Assembly (NCBI GenBank): GCA_963383645.1
Contig: OY726562.1
Coordinates: 2,113,001-2,177,000 of the forward strand
Reading direction: 5' to 3'
Source: Muscardinus avellanarius
Taxonomy: Eukaryota > Chordata > Mammalia > Rodentia > Gliridae
Length of the DNA: 64,000 nt
The position numbers and the translations under genes are program-made. A model generated the notes under the pieces. That model did no database searches. It was given only the letters and a program-made list of their open reading frames with translations, and was not told the DNA's origin. Positions 53,479 to 64,000 of the stretch are shown piece by piece (position 1 is the first letter of the stretch; each line of letters begins with the position of its first letter).

Positions 53479-54359
53479 CTGGAAAAGGGAATTTCCAGGT
53501 TAACAAGAGACTGTTTATCGTCTTCTGTTTGACAATGATAAATTTGGATGCAACACAGGGACGACTGGGCCATTTTGAGACAATGAGGATTACCACCTCA
53601 CGAACCAGCCCTCTGGCAAATGAAATGATGGTGTTATTTTGTAATCATTCCAAAGAGACACTTCCAAGTGCTTGGCCAAATATTTCTGGGTTGTAAGACT
53701 GGCAAGAAGCTTATTTAGCTTTTTTATAAAGTTCATACTCATCTCAAAAGGGCCAGAGAAGAATTCTAGATTCCAAGCTGTTTTGTTTTGTTTTGTTTTT
53801 TCTAAAATTCTCTAGAAAAGGGATGTGTGGGGGCAAGGTCTTTCCCATTTCAAAAGTTCACCCATACATAGGCTCTCAGGAATGCTGAAATGAATTTCAA
53901 ACAGATAACTGGGCACAAGACCGTAACCACATGAAAAATATTCATTTGTTTGTCGATGGAGAAGAATTATTTGCATTATTATAAGTTTTCTACAGCATAC
54001 TCAATTATAAAATAGCTCAAAGGTTGACATATCCGATCCCTAGAGCCAGACAATCTGGAGAATGTGATGGACAGACACCTGATGCCCTTTATTTTCTTAC
54101 CCCCTTAACATGTCTTTCACAACTTTTCTTACTTCGAGATGTTCTTACTAATACAATGAGATCCTTGTTCTAGTGGTTTCTGAGGGCCCTGTAGTTCTGA
54201 CCTGCCATTATTCTGACTCCTTGGCCACCTTCTGTGTGTGTACATAAAACTCATAGACTCTTGATTGTTGTGTCAGAACTAGCGTAGTCATCTGTATTAG
54301 TTGAAATCAGCCAGAGCTATGAGTTGCAGCCTCATGTTTTATCTAAAGACAAAATCAAG
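53479..54359. other. no recognised feature
   Basis: AT-rich unique interval with a TTTTG run near 53781-53800. Confidence 0.35.
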
Positions 54360-54557
54360 TGGGGCGTGGCAGTACATGCTTGTAATGCCAGTACTTGAGA
54401 GGCTGAGGCAGGAGATTGGCAGATTTGAGGCCAATCTCAGGAATTTAGCGAGATCCTCCAGCAACTTAGTGAGACCCTGTTTCAAAATAAGTAAAATAGG
54501 ATCGAGGATGTAGCTCCACAGTAGAATGCCCCTGGGTTCCTTCCCCAGTGCCAGGAA
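54360..54557 (+). mobile_element. dimeric B1-ID SINE, type I, diverged
   Basis: From tggggcgtggcagtacatgc to gttccttccccagtgcc. Flanks caaaatcaag and taaaatcaaa suggest a TSD. Confidence 0.9.
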
Positions 54558-54613
54558 ATAAATAAACAAATAAAAATAAAATCAAAATTCTGCCTCCTTT
54601 CCCACTACTTTCA

Positions 54614-54614
<1 letters not shown>

Positions 54615-54657
<43 letters not shown>
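54615..54657. repeat. (TG)n microsatellite
   Basis: About 21 units about 60 bases past the SINE. Confidence 0.95.
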
Positions 54658-54659
<2 letters not shown>

Positions 54660-56533
54660 ATAAGTGGAAGCAGAATGTGAGAAAAGTATCCTAGGAATAT
54701 TTGTTTACCAAGCTCTCCCTGCAGAAGACACTGGCGACTTGGTTAATATAACAAGCTAAGAAAATATTGTGTAGACGTAGATTTGGAAGCAATGAATGGA
54801 GATTTCCTAATTCTTGTAGACGTCCTCCTGCAAGGCGAATACAGTGGATCTTTGTAAGGTTGTTTGTGTGAGCAGCGATGGTCACAGTGTCAGCGCAGGC
54901 CCTCTGGGTGGTCTTGGACTGACTCAGTGCGCCTCAGTTCCTGGTAGTTCTCAAGAATAGCTATAGAGCGCGCTAAGATGCAACCCTTGGGGACTAGGAG
55001 GGCGCCGGCCTCAACAGCCCCAGCTCTGTCCAGTCCTCCCGCCCCCAGGGCAGGATGTCTGTGATGCCTCAGCCCAGTGAGTCATGGGACCCTGAGGCAC
55101 ACGTCCGGGGCGGGCTGCTTCTCAGGGTCCCTCGCCTGCGATGCTAGTGAGATAGGTGCAGCTGGGACTCCATCGATCCCGGGCAGCTTTCCTGCCTTTG
55201 GGAAAATGGCTCACAAGGAATCCTGGACTTCTGGTCAACCTTTCTGCCCATTGTAAGTAATAAATCCACTTCAGGTAACTCGCAATGGGGAGGGACAACC
55301 TGTTGAAGCGTGATTGCCTTCCAGTGAGGGCTCACTGCTGCAGAGAGCCTCACAGCTGAGGACGTTGGGAATGCACTGGGGCCGGTGGGGCGGCATTTGG
55401 TGCCAGAGGAGAATGAGAATAAACTGCCAGGTGACCTTTGGCTTTACTTAACTTCTCTCCTATTAATCTGGAACCTCTAAACTTTGCCCAGTTTTTTTTT
55501 TTTTGGAACCTCTAAACTTTAAAGCAGTGGAAAAGCAGAGCTCCTTAGCTCTGAATTTAAACTTCATACCTATTTGTTGAATGAATGAGAAACTCTTCCG
55601 TCTCTAAACATAGAGCTCGTGTAACCCAAAAAGTCATCAATCTATGAAAGATCTAGAAAATCTATCATATTGGGAGGTGTAAAAGCCTGAGTAATGGTGC
55701 AGTGGGGCTGATCAGTTTTTGAGGGTAAATACTGTGCTTTGTAGATTGTATCAGGTAAAACCCAGTTCAGTTTAGAAATCAGCATCAAAACTTTTTTTAT
55801 TTAAATTTGTTTATTCTCGCTTGGACGATTTCATTTTAACTAAAAGGGTGTTCTTGATGGTAAGACATAAAAACAATCACATTTCTTTGTTTCGGTCTTC
55901 CTTTTCTTTTATCCTAGTCATTTCTGTAGAAGCAGACCGAGATGACGGGGTAGCGTGGTGGAGGGTTTCTGGTAACAGCACTCCTACGCAAAGCGCTGCA
56001 GGAAAGAGTCCCTACTAGCTCTGGTAGCTGATGGCCCGGTGAGTCATAGAAGAGTCACAGAAGAAAGGGTTGTTACTGCATGCTAAGGATTTAAGTCCCG
56101 AATAAACATTTATTGCAACAAGAGCATACCATGGATTCAAGGGGGCAAGTGTCAGAGGTCTAGGTTTCCCACAGACACAGGTGTGCCCGGAGGTTACCGG
56201 GGTGGATACGTGCACAGAGGTGGCTGCAAGTGCAGGAGGTGGGAGGAGGCAGAAAAGAGCCATGAACATCTCTCAGGCAGGAGCCAAACGCACGCGCTCC
56301 TCGCCTTGCCACTGAAGCAGCCTGTGCAGTGGCTGTAGAGATGACACTTCACAGACGAAGAAAGGGGAAACTTGGTCCTAAGTAGCAGAGCCCAGTTTTG
56401 AACCAAGTTTAGCTTGACTACAAAGCCAATAAGACAGATCATGAGACTTTTCCCATCATGCTTCAACTACAGCTAGGACCCCAAACTAAAGAACTAAACC
56501 AGCAAGTACTCCTACATTTCAAAATCAGAAGTT
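54658..56533. other. 1.9 kb without SINEs or a recognised gene
   Basis: Holds a 16-base direct repeat, ggaacctctaaacttt, at 55470-55485 and 55505-55520, separated by gcccag and a T run. No coding exon is supported. Confidence 0.35.
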
Positions 56534-56740
56534 GAGCCGGGCGTGGTGTCCCATACTTGTAATTTCAGTTCTTGGGAGGCTGAGACAGAAGGATCTGGGT
56601 TCACGGCAAGCCTCAGCTACTTAGTGAGGCTTTCCACAACTTAGTGAGACCCTGTTTCAAAATAAAGAATAAATAAATAAGGCTGGGGATATAGCTCAGA
56701 GGTAGAATGCCTCTGGGTTCCATCCCCAGTACTGCAAAAA
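56534..56740 (+). mobile_element. dimeric B1-ID SINE, type I
   Basis: From agccgggcgtggtgtcccat to gttccatccccagtactgc. The flank cagaagttg lies just upstream and again after the tail (about 56784). Confidence 0.93.
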
Positions 56741-56783
56741 ATTAAATAAGTAAGTAAGTAAATAAATAAATAAATAAATAAAC
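56741..56783. repeat. (AAGT/AAAT)n tract
   Basis: Tetranucleotide run in the tail of the preceding SINE. Confidence 0.93.
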
Positions 56784-57232
56784 CAGAAGTTGTCCAGAAC
56801 CTGAAGCCAACTGCGTCCTCCCTCAGCTGAAGTAGTAAACTAGCAGAATTTCTCCTGCCACGAATCCTCTGCTCCTTCCACCTTTGCCTCCCTACCCAAG
56901 AGGGCTGTAGAAGGAAGAGATGTCATTTCCCCTCCCCAAAAGGAAAGGGAAAAAGAATTTCCTCTCAAGACTGGAGTGCTGACAAGAGGAGGAGACAAGC
57001 CAACATTTATGTCCCCATGAAGGGGACTTACTTCAAGAGTGGATATGTTGCTTAGCCCCATGAGACCGGAGTAGGGGCAGAGTTATGGACAGAAAAGACT
57101 CAGGAGGTCCAGGACCATTCTGCCTTTAGTCTGCCAGCATTTGTTAGACGATGAGTCCCTGGTATTCCTGCCGACCTAACTGTTCATTGAAGGATGAGAC
57201 CATCCGGAGACTAGAACCTCAGGCAATGTCTG
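56784..57232. other. no recognised feature
   Basis: Unique-looking interval. Confidence 0.35.

Positions 57233-57279
<47 letters not shown>
57233..57279. repeat. (GT)n microsatellite
   Basis: About 23 units in unique sequence. Confidence 0.95.
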
Positions 57280-57280
<1 letters not shown>

Positions 57281-57600
57281 AAGAAGATGCGCATGCATTG
57301 CAGGCTAAACGCCAACGTCAGGGTCTGCGAGTCTGCCCCTCCTCTCTCAAATTCCAGGTAGAAGAGAAAGGGTTCTGCCCCTCAGGCAGACCCAGCCTGA
57401 GCTGGAGGAAGAAGACGAGGTCTGATGCAGTCGTGAGAACAGGGCAGTCCCTGGCTGGCTCTCTCCCTGCCCTAGCCCCGGGACGGAGACTCAGCCCCTC
57501 ATCTGCAGTATAAGGTCTCTCAGATGCGGGAGGCTTGGATCTTCCCGTGGCAGGTTTAGGTGTTGTGTTTGGCTTGTCCTGCCTCTTTCCTGACCCCCAG

Positions 57601-57861
57601 GCCCGCCATGGCTGCACAGACCCCTGGCTCTTCAAGGAGGAGACCTCACTGAAGTTCCCCTGGTCAGCAGTGATTGTGGTCGATTATATGCTGAGCTCCA
57701 GGCCCAGGCAGCCGGGAGCTGGCCCGGCCGGTCAGCACCTTCCTGGGCCCGTGATCTTTGCCACTGACATGTTAGCTCCTCCCACCTGCAGAGAGAAGAA
57801 CATATCTGTCCACAAAATGCCTTTGGATTCAGCCATGACTTCCTTTGAGCAGCAGGATTGA
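57601..57861 (+). other. terminal-exon-like segment, unidentified
   Basis: A pyrimidine-rich acceptor (ctcTttcctgacccccag, ending 57600) is followed by an open frame to a stop at 57859-57861. It includes FKEETSLKFPWSAVIVVDYM and EKNISVHKMPLDSAMTSF. No known domain is recognised, and no aataaa follows closely. Chance openness remains the likelier reading. Confidence 0.18.
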
Positions 57862-59750
57862 CTGAAAATGACAGTGTGTCACGGTGAGCCTGAGATACCT
57901 TGAAGGTGCCTCTTGTCCCTGAGAGACAAGCTCCCCTGCCTCACTGTGCTTTCCCTGGACAGCAGAGCGAATGCGGGGGAAGCCGCCCTGAGCCCTGACT
58001 CAAACTCCTCAAAGGAAAAAATAGTGTAACGTTCCCAGGCAAAGGCACGAAAACCCTCTTAACCCCATAACATAGTGGGATTTATTAATGTCGCCTCCGC
58101 ACACAAAAGAGAACAGCTTGCATTGCTCCGCTCAAGCCTACCTCCTCTTGTTGGGCCCGCTCTCCTGCTTGGGCTACATCTACCATTTGGGGGGTTTCTT
58201 CGTATGTGGGCTATGGCTCTGATAACCGGTGAGCATCCAGCCGCTGCCTCTCAGGGCGGCGATGACCTCGGAGCCGTCTCTGCGATCTTCCCCCTCCCTC
58301 CAAGACCCACTTGAGCTCACAGTAGGGACCCCACCAGAGGCTCGGCCCTGCGCTCTCCATCGCAGAAGACTGAACAGCCTCCATCTAAGGAGGTTAAGAC
58401 GTGCGTATGCAGAGACCAAAGTCAGGGCTTAAGTTCTCTTATTGGGTGGAATTCCAGAAGGACCAGGGATAAATGGTATCTGAATTCCAAAGACCTTTTC
58501 CTCTTTGGTTTCCCACGCCCTTGGAAAAGTTCTTCCTATGTCCCAACTGGGGTCGACTGGACGTGTCTTGTAGGCAGCCTCCTTCGGATCTTGAAGGCGA
58601 GACCTCCATTTCACCAGCATTCGGTGTTAGAAAGAGCGCTAGGTCTTCCATGGAGAAACAACGCTCATGCTTTCTAGAAGAGAAGTTGATTTTGGAGACA
58701 CTAAGAGAAGAAGTAGAAACTAGGTTCACATTCCATTTCTTTAAAAATTGCATAAAACGCATTAGTTGATTTCTCTCAGTTCAGAACTCAAGTTAAACTT
58801 CCCTTCATCCTTAGTTTTGGTGGATACCAACTTATTCTGATTTAAATTCCTGCCAATACTTTTCTGAGAGAATTCTGATATTCTGCAATCATATCACTAC
58901 ACTAACTAACAATGTTTTCTCTATTAAGGCTTAACTAATTTTGTCTCCAAAATTTTTAAAAATATAACTAGTACAGAGGTGATTTCTCTGTTTATAGCTA
59001 GAATTTTCTTCTTAAGTTCATTCTGAAAGGGATTGCTCTAGTCTGTCTCACATCCTAAAAAACGATTATGTAAATTATTATTTAACTAGTTCTAAATTTT
59101 ATATCCAAAAAGCATGGTATTGATAGCCATATCTATTTAACCATAAATATTAATGAAATCTTTAAAACCTTGAGATTTGCCAGCCTTTCTTTAATATAGC
59201 TTCTTTAATTGCAGGCCTGGGCCATCCGCTGTCAATTGAAAGAAGAACCTGCATAGCCTACTTCTGGCCTGTGGAGTTTTTCTGTCTCAGATAGGCTGTT
59301 GGGAGCATTCTCCTACCGCACAAGCACAAAGAGGCATGTGCCCGAGAAAGCAAAACAACTGAAGAAAAAGGCATTTATTTCCTGAATATACACGTGTGTA
59401 CACACACACATACACTAACATACACATTCCATACAAAGGTACCAAGGGAGGATACCTCAAATGCACAATTCCACGCTAGGGTTTGAGCTCTTAGAGATGG
59501 ACCTTCGGGTTCTGCTCAGTTGAAGATTCCTTTGGGAAGAATTTCGCCACGTGACCTCCTAGGTTTTGGACTTTGGGTCCATTCATGTGGGAACTTCCCT
59601 TTCGGATTATAATGGCAGAGTTTACTCAGTGTTTCCTAAAAAATTATTATAAATTGTGAGACAGGAAGTAAAGAAACACGAGCACTAAGATGCGAAATGG
59701 GAGCTAAGAACATAGATTAAAGGTAACTGTGGTGCACTAATACTAATAAG
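57862..59750. other. 1.9 kb without repeats or a recognised gene
   Basis: At 58473-58769 (plus) and 58439-58762 (minus) two frames are open over the same bases, and neither shows a domain. The 58760-59220 part is AT-rich. A short imperfect CA run is at 59398-59430. Confidence 0.35.
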
Positions 59751-59763
59751 AAGTTTCACTCTT

Positions 59764-59988
59764 TTTTTTTTTTTTTTTTTTTTTTGCAGTACTGGGATGA
59801 AGCCCAGGGGCATTCTACCTCCGAGCTCCACCCCCAGCCCTATTTTTTTTTTATTCTTTATTTTGAAACAGGGTCTCACTGAACTGCAAAGGGCCTCACT
59901 AAGTAACTGAGGCTGTCCGCGAACCACGACCCTCCTGTCTCAGCCTCCCGAATGCTGGGATTACAAGCGAGCGCCACCACGGCCAGCT
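59764..59988 (-). mobile_element. dimeric B1-ID SINE, type I, with TSD
   Basis: A 22-base T tract is followed by gcagtactgggatgaagccc, and the copy ends cgccaccacggccagct. The TSD agtttcactctt lies at about 59752-59763 and 59989-60000. Confidence 0.94.
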
Positions 59989-60000
59989 AGTTTCACTCTT

Positions 60001-60560
60001 ATTGGACAACTACCTACCTCAAATCTCTGTTTCTCTCTGACCTCCATAAAGAGGTTGATAAATAGCACAGATTCTAACGGTTCATTCAGTGACTTCAAAG
60101 AAGCGTCCTAATAGTGGTCATAGTAAAAATAGTGTTTTGACACAATTCCCAGCTCTAAGAATGAAGTTTATTTGCCACTTACATTTTTTTCAAAACTCCA
60201 AGATCCTTCTTATATCCTAAGGAATAGAAACCAGGTGTGGCCATCAGCAGGCAAAGAGCTTGATCCGTAGAAAGACTCACGTGTGTCTTTGTTTTCCTTT
60301 CAAGTCTGCAGTGTGAAGGTTCAAACTCTGCAGAATGTTCCTTTGAAGTCTTCAAACTGTGCATGGGTGTTACTGTTGCCCAACAGTGTGGGGCCACCTG
60401 CCTCCCACAGGGGGCGCCGTAGCGCACTCAACTTTCCATGCCAAACATACTGGTAGGCTAGCCCCCCCAAACCTCAGTAGACGGCGGCAGTTTTACGATT
60501 GTATTTGACTCTAAGAGAACTGCATTATAAGGTCAGCGAGGCTAAATGCAGAGATGGAAG
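60001..60560. other. no recognised feature
   Basis: Unique-looking interval. Confidence 0.35.
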
Positions 60561-60599
60561 GCCAGGAACGGAGGCCAGGGACGGAGGCCAGGAACGGGG
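60561..60599. repeat. 13-base tandem triplication
   Basis: Three adjacent units of gccaggaacggag with one or two changes. Confidence 0.93.
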
Positions 60600-60897
60600 G
60601 CTACTCAACGCCTTGCTGATCAACTTGGGAAATTCTTTCCCAGCTAGTGCAGGGACCCGGCACCACGGAGCTTGGACAGTGCCCAGTGCCAGGTCGCCAC
60701 TCAGAGAGCCACGCATCTGCAGGGAATTACTCACAACGGGTACCACCTGCGGATTGTCTGGATCCGAGGGCGTCAGCCACAGAGCAAGGAGACAGGCTTG
60801 AGTGGACTGACAGATGGGGAAAGAGAAAGCAGCTGGGAAAGAGGAGAAATGGGTTTATCAGGACAATAAATGTAACATTTTCTAATTAAGAACAATA

Positions 60898-60898
<1 letters not shown>
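60600..60898. other. no recognised feature
   Basis: Overlapping frames on both strands with no family likeness. Confidence 0.3.

Positions 60899-60948
<50 letters not shown>
60899..60948. repeat. (GT)n microsatellite
   Basis: About 24 units in unique sequence. Confidence 0.95.
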
Positions 60949-60949
<1 letters not shown>

Positions 60950-61540
60950 ATGTCAAGGTATTGTTTGGTACTTTTTCATTAATTTTTCGAAGGTCTTGAC
61001 CTCCAAAAGAAAAACTTCTGACTAAGCTGGGTTTCCCCTGCCATCCGTTCCTTCTTCTCTGCCGTCCCACGGTGAATCAGTGGTCCTGTATTTGGGCCCT
61101 CAGACAGTTGCTACAGAACGAGCACCGCAGGTCCGGCTTCTGGCTTCGCTGTGGGATTGAGGGCGTAGCATGACTGAGCCCCGGGGAGCCTCCCTGAATA
61201 GCGTTCTACCTGGTAAGTAAGAGTTTCCAGGACAATGGTGATGTGTACGGGAGTGAAAACAGATGGTTCAACTCACCCAGAAAAATCCCTGTTGATTCAC
61301 AGACTGTCTACATGATCAAAACCTGCAGACATCCTCTTTCTCTAGTGGACCTTTCTCATTTCATTCACAAGTAGGTATGTGGGCAAATAAAATTTCTCAT
61401 GTTGGACTGGTGGGAGGATCACATTAGCAAGAGGGAGAGAAGGTTCTGGAACCCTGCAGAGCCGTGAATGCAGAAGCTAACCTTGGGCGGAGGGCAGCGA
61501 GTGGATGGGGGAGAGGGGATCAGAGGCCGGTAAATAAGCG
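60949..61540. other. no recognised feature
   Basis: Unique-looking interval. Confidence 0.35.
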
Positions 61541-61632
61541 GTTTTTTCATGTACCCGAATTCTGTGCAGCCCTCAAAATGAATGAGCTCCGTAACATCTA
61601 TCACTGTAATAAACTCTCAGAAATAAAATATC
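61541..61632 (+). mobile_element. possible ancient LINE-1 3' fragment
   Basis: The run tgtgcagccctcaaaatgaa...acatctatcactgtaataaa resembles the agcaatgaaaatgaacgaact string of old LINE-1 3' regions. Confidence 0.35.
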
Positions 61633-61647
61633 AAGAAGTGAGGTGCG

Positions 61648-61834
61648 ACGCCGGGCGTGGTGGCGCACGCTTGTAATCCCCGCGCTTGGGAGGCGGAGAC
61701 AGGAGGATCGCGCAGGTTCGAAGCCAGCCGCGCTGGCGTAAGAGACCCTGTTTCAAAAATATAAAATAGGTCTGGGAGCGTAGCCCGGAGGTAGAATGGC
61801 TTCCAGGAACCCCAGAACCACCAAAAAAAAAAAA
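61648..61834 (+). mobile_element. type II SINE inserted at the 5' end of another SINE, with TSD
   Basis: Almost undiverged. The TSD aagaagtgaggtgcg lies at 61633-61647 and 61835-61849, 15 bases and perfect. The second TSD copy includes the first bases of the type I SINE that follows, so the type II copy came later. TTCCAGGAA is at 61801-61809. Confidence 0.97.
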
Positions 61835-61843
61835 AAGAAGTGA

Positions 61844-62039
61844 GGTGCGGTGGCGCACGCTTGTAATCCCAGTACTTAGGAGGCTGAGACAGGAGGATCG
61901 CAGGTTCAAGGCCAGCCTCAGCAACTTACCAAGGCCCTTAGCAACTTAGCAAGTTGTTTCCAAATAAAGAAAGAATAGGACTGAGGGTGTGGCTCAGAGG
62001 GAGCACACCCCTGAGTTCAATCCCTAGTACAAAACAAAA
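61844..62039 (+). mobile_element. dimeric B1-ID SINE, type I
   Basis: From ggtgcggtggcgcacgcttg to ttcaatccctagtac with an AAAAC tail. Its first bases are part of the TSD made by the type II insertion. Confidence 0.93.
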
Positions 62040-62188
62040 ACAGAAAACTCTGTTTCGTTGTCAGGTAAAAACGATGCATTTTGGGGTTAAACCAAATCAG
62101 ATCAATTTTATTTTCAAAAACTTTCTCAGAGCCCGTGTGTGGCTGTTCATTACATAAACTCCCAGAGCCGATAAGAAAGTGGAATTCT

Positions 62189-62197
62189 CCTTTCTTT

Positions 62198-62237
<40 letters not shown>

Positions 62238-62238
62238 T
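62189..62238. repeat. (TTTC)n microsatellite
   Basis: About 12 units in the inverted tail of the next SINE. Confidence 0.95.
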
Positions 62239-62428
62239 GCAGCACTGGGGATTGAATCCAGGGACAGTCTACCTCTGAGCTACACCCCCAGCCCTGTTTT
62301 TAATTCTTTATTCTGAAACAGGGTCTCACAGGGCCTCACTAAATAGCTGAGGCTGGCCCTGAACCTGCGATCCTCCCGTCTCAGCCTCCCAAGTACTGGG
62401 ATGACAAGCGCGCACCACCACATCTGGC
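62239..62428 (-). mobile_element. dimeric B1-ID SINE, type I
   Basis: Begins gcagcactggggattgaatc and ends gcgcaccaccacatctggct. Confidence 0.93.
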
Positions 62429-62532
62429 TCCTCACCTCCTATGGGCACAATAGTTTTTATATTTAGGTAAATTATGTATAGTTGGACTTGCATTTCAAAT
62501 TCATTTTTATAATTAGCTTCCTAACCTCATTT

Positions 62533-62749
62533 TATTTATTTATTTTTTTCTGTGTACTGGAGATGGAATCCAGGGGCACTGTATCTCTGAGCTACACCCC
62601 CAGCCCTATTTTTTATTCTTTATTTTGAAACAGGGTCTCACTGAGTTGCAGAGGGCCTCACTAAGTAGCTGAGGCTGGCCACGAACCATGATCCTCTGGT
62701 CTCAGCCTCCCAAATGCTGGGATTACAAGTGTGCGTCACCACGCCCAGT
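62533..62749 (-). mobile_element. dimeric B1-ID SINE, type I, with TSD
   Basis: Begins gtgtactggagatggaatcc and ends gtgcgtcaccacgcccagt. Flanks cctaacctcat (about 62521) and cctaatctcat (about 62750) are a TSD with one change. Confidence 0.94.
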
Positions 62750-63028
62750 TCCTAATCTCATATTTATATGCGATTAATTTCTTTTACTTCTTTTGTCTTA
62801 AATTTAGAAAATTTTTACGTTCATAAGAATTCAAGGGAGACATTGGCTCGGTGAACAAAGAGCCAACATCCTCACCTTCTCTCCAGTCACACTGGAGAGA
62901 GACAGAGTCACCGTCATCGGCTGTTGGCCGCGGCTCTTTTTAAGTCACTGTAGAGGAAATAATTCAGCTCCTACTTCAGACAGAGGAAAACAGCCAACAT
63001 CTTCAAAATTGAAGTTAAGAAGGCAAAA
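62750..63028. other. no recognised feature
   Basis: Unique interval with a short inverted pattern around ccagtcacactggagag. Confidence 0.3.
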
Positions 63029-63213
63029 AGCTTTTTTTGTGGTACTCGGGGTAAAACCCAGGGGACTTCCACCTTCAGGCTATACCCCCAGTCCTATTTA
63101 GTTTTTTATTTATAAACAGGGTCTAAGTTGCTGAGGCTATCCTCAAACCTACAATCCCCCTGTCTCAGCCTGCTATGTGTTGGGATTACAAGCATGTGCC
63201 ACCACACCTGGCT
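63029..63213 (-). mobile_element. dimeric B1-ID SINE, type I, diverged
   Basis: Begins tttttttgtggtactcgggg and ends catgtgccaccacacctggct. Confidence 0.88.
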
Positions 63214-64000
63214 TTGAGAAGAAAAAATTGGTTTAAAAAATTTTTTTAAATACTATATTTTTCCCTGATCACTCAATGATTCCAGTTCAAATAGGGCCCA
63301 GTATGGTGTTAAGTGAAACTCTCAACTTTTCGTTAACATAAATAGTTATCAAGGAATTGGGTTAAAGAATAATTCCATTTCCCCATATCTTCCCCTCCTT
63401 GTGCTAGGTAAATCACTGCTCTACCTGTGGCCTTCCTTTAAAAACATCACTAACTTGGGTCCAACTGACAATATGAGCTTAAAGCAAAGGCCCCCTGGCT
63501 CACCAGGACAGATGAGATCCCAGCGCCCTCTGGCGGGCGTCCTGGGGAGCCCGCCGGGGACCACCAGGCAGAGCACAGCCCTTCACCCCAGAGCCCCGCT
63601 CCCCTTCCACTCTCGGAACAAACACTCACCTTGTCTTTACAAGAAAACAAGTCCACTATCAAGTAACCAGCCTCACTTATCACGGTGCAGAATCATGGTG
63701 ATTCTACCCCAAGTATCTGTCTCACCACCCATTCTTGGCCACATTACAGCGCTCTACTACTGAATTTACAAAGACTTGAATCTATTCTTTCACTAAAAAA
63801 AACACCCAGGCTTTAGTTTCATGCTTCTGTTTCACACTGAAGCACTGCTCTCCCCACTTCTCCCAAGGGCAGCACCCCGTTCTGTTTTCCTCCCCCTGGT
63901 GTGCAGCTTCTGGCCTCTCCCATGGAAAAGAGCGCTCCACCGCGGCCCGTGGGATCCAGGGCTTCCCAGCCTAGAGGGTGCTTGCCGGGCCTGGCCCTGA
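63214..64000. other. no recognised gene
   Basis: Plus-strand frame 63401-63763 is open for 120 codons but overlaps a minus-strand frame and shows no domain. The last 100 bases are GC-rich. Confidence 0.3.

Noticed and set aside
1..64000. CRISPR array, operon or prokaryotic element
   Set aside because: The regular repeats are mammalian SINEs and microsatellites; no spacer pattern or bacterial gene is present.

Overview
The window looks like ordinary mammalian nuclear DNA from a rodent. No complete protein-coding gene is visible. The long open frames are short, overlap interspersed repeats, or lack a recognisable family. The strongest lineage clue is one very abundant SINE, about 60 to 70 copies. 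It has a 5' half of 7SL/B1 type (head like gccgggcgtggtggcgcacg) and a 3' half of tRNA/ID type (ggggtgtagctcagaggtag...ccccagtacc). Its structure fits the published dimeric B1-ID design (B1-dID) of squirrel-related and some other rodents. I therefore suggest a sciuromorph-type rodent (squirrel, mountain beaver or dormouse group), but cannot name the species.

Three forms of this SINE can be separated by eye. Type I is the common form, ending ...gggttccatccccagtaccac. Type II is shorter, has a gcgcttgggaggcggag head, a perfect stem-loop in the middle and a tail with ggcttccaggaaccccag. Type III has cctggaggatc, ttcgcggacagcctc and a ccccagacctgc end. Many copies still show target-site duplications (TSDs), and several nested cases give relative ages. 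Short ID-only and B1-only units are also present.

Layout: 0.3-1.8 kb, SINEs and a LINE-1 3' end fragment. 2.5-5.05 kb, a decayed LINE-1 ORF2 on the minus strand with an internal deletion. 6-7 kb, SINEs. 7.05-7.76 kb, a probable retrocopy of an unidentified transcript (13-base T tract, perfect 14-base TSD). 11-17.7 kb, dense SINEs and a MIR broken up by later insertions. 17.7-18.3 kb, a LINE-1 3' end. 22-24.8 kb, SINE-poor sequence with ancient-repeat traces. 25-36.5 kb, dense SINEs and many microsatellites. 36.6-38.1 kb, a diverged 140-base direct repeat. 43-49.9 kb, SINE clusters, a LINE-1 3' end and purine tracts. 50-59.7 kb, SINE-poor and mostly unique, with several weak exon candidates. 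59.7-63.2 kb, SINEs again.

The genes do not form a system. The region is best read as intergenic or intronic. The most interesting signals lie in the type II SINE: a stem kept while its loop varies, loss of the right-half polymerase III boxes, and a TTCCAGGAA motif (the general STAT-type pattern) carried in 10 of 11 copies. A retrocopy, several stacked insertions and four exon-like segments of unknown identity follow.
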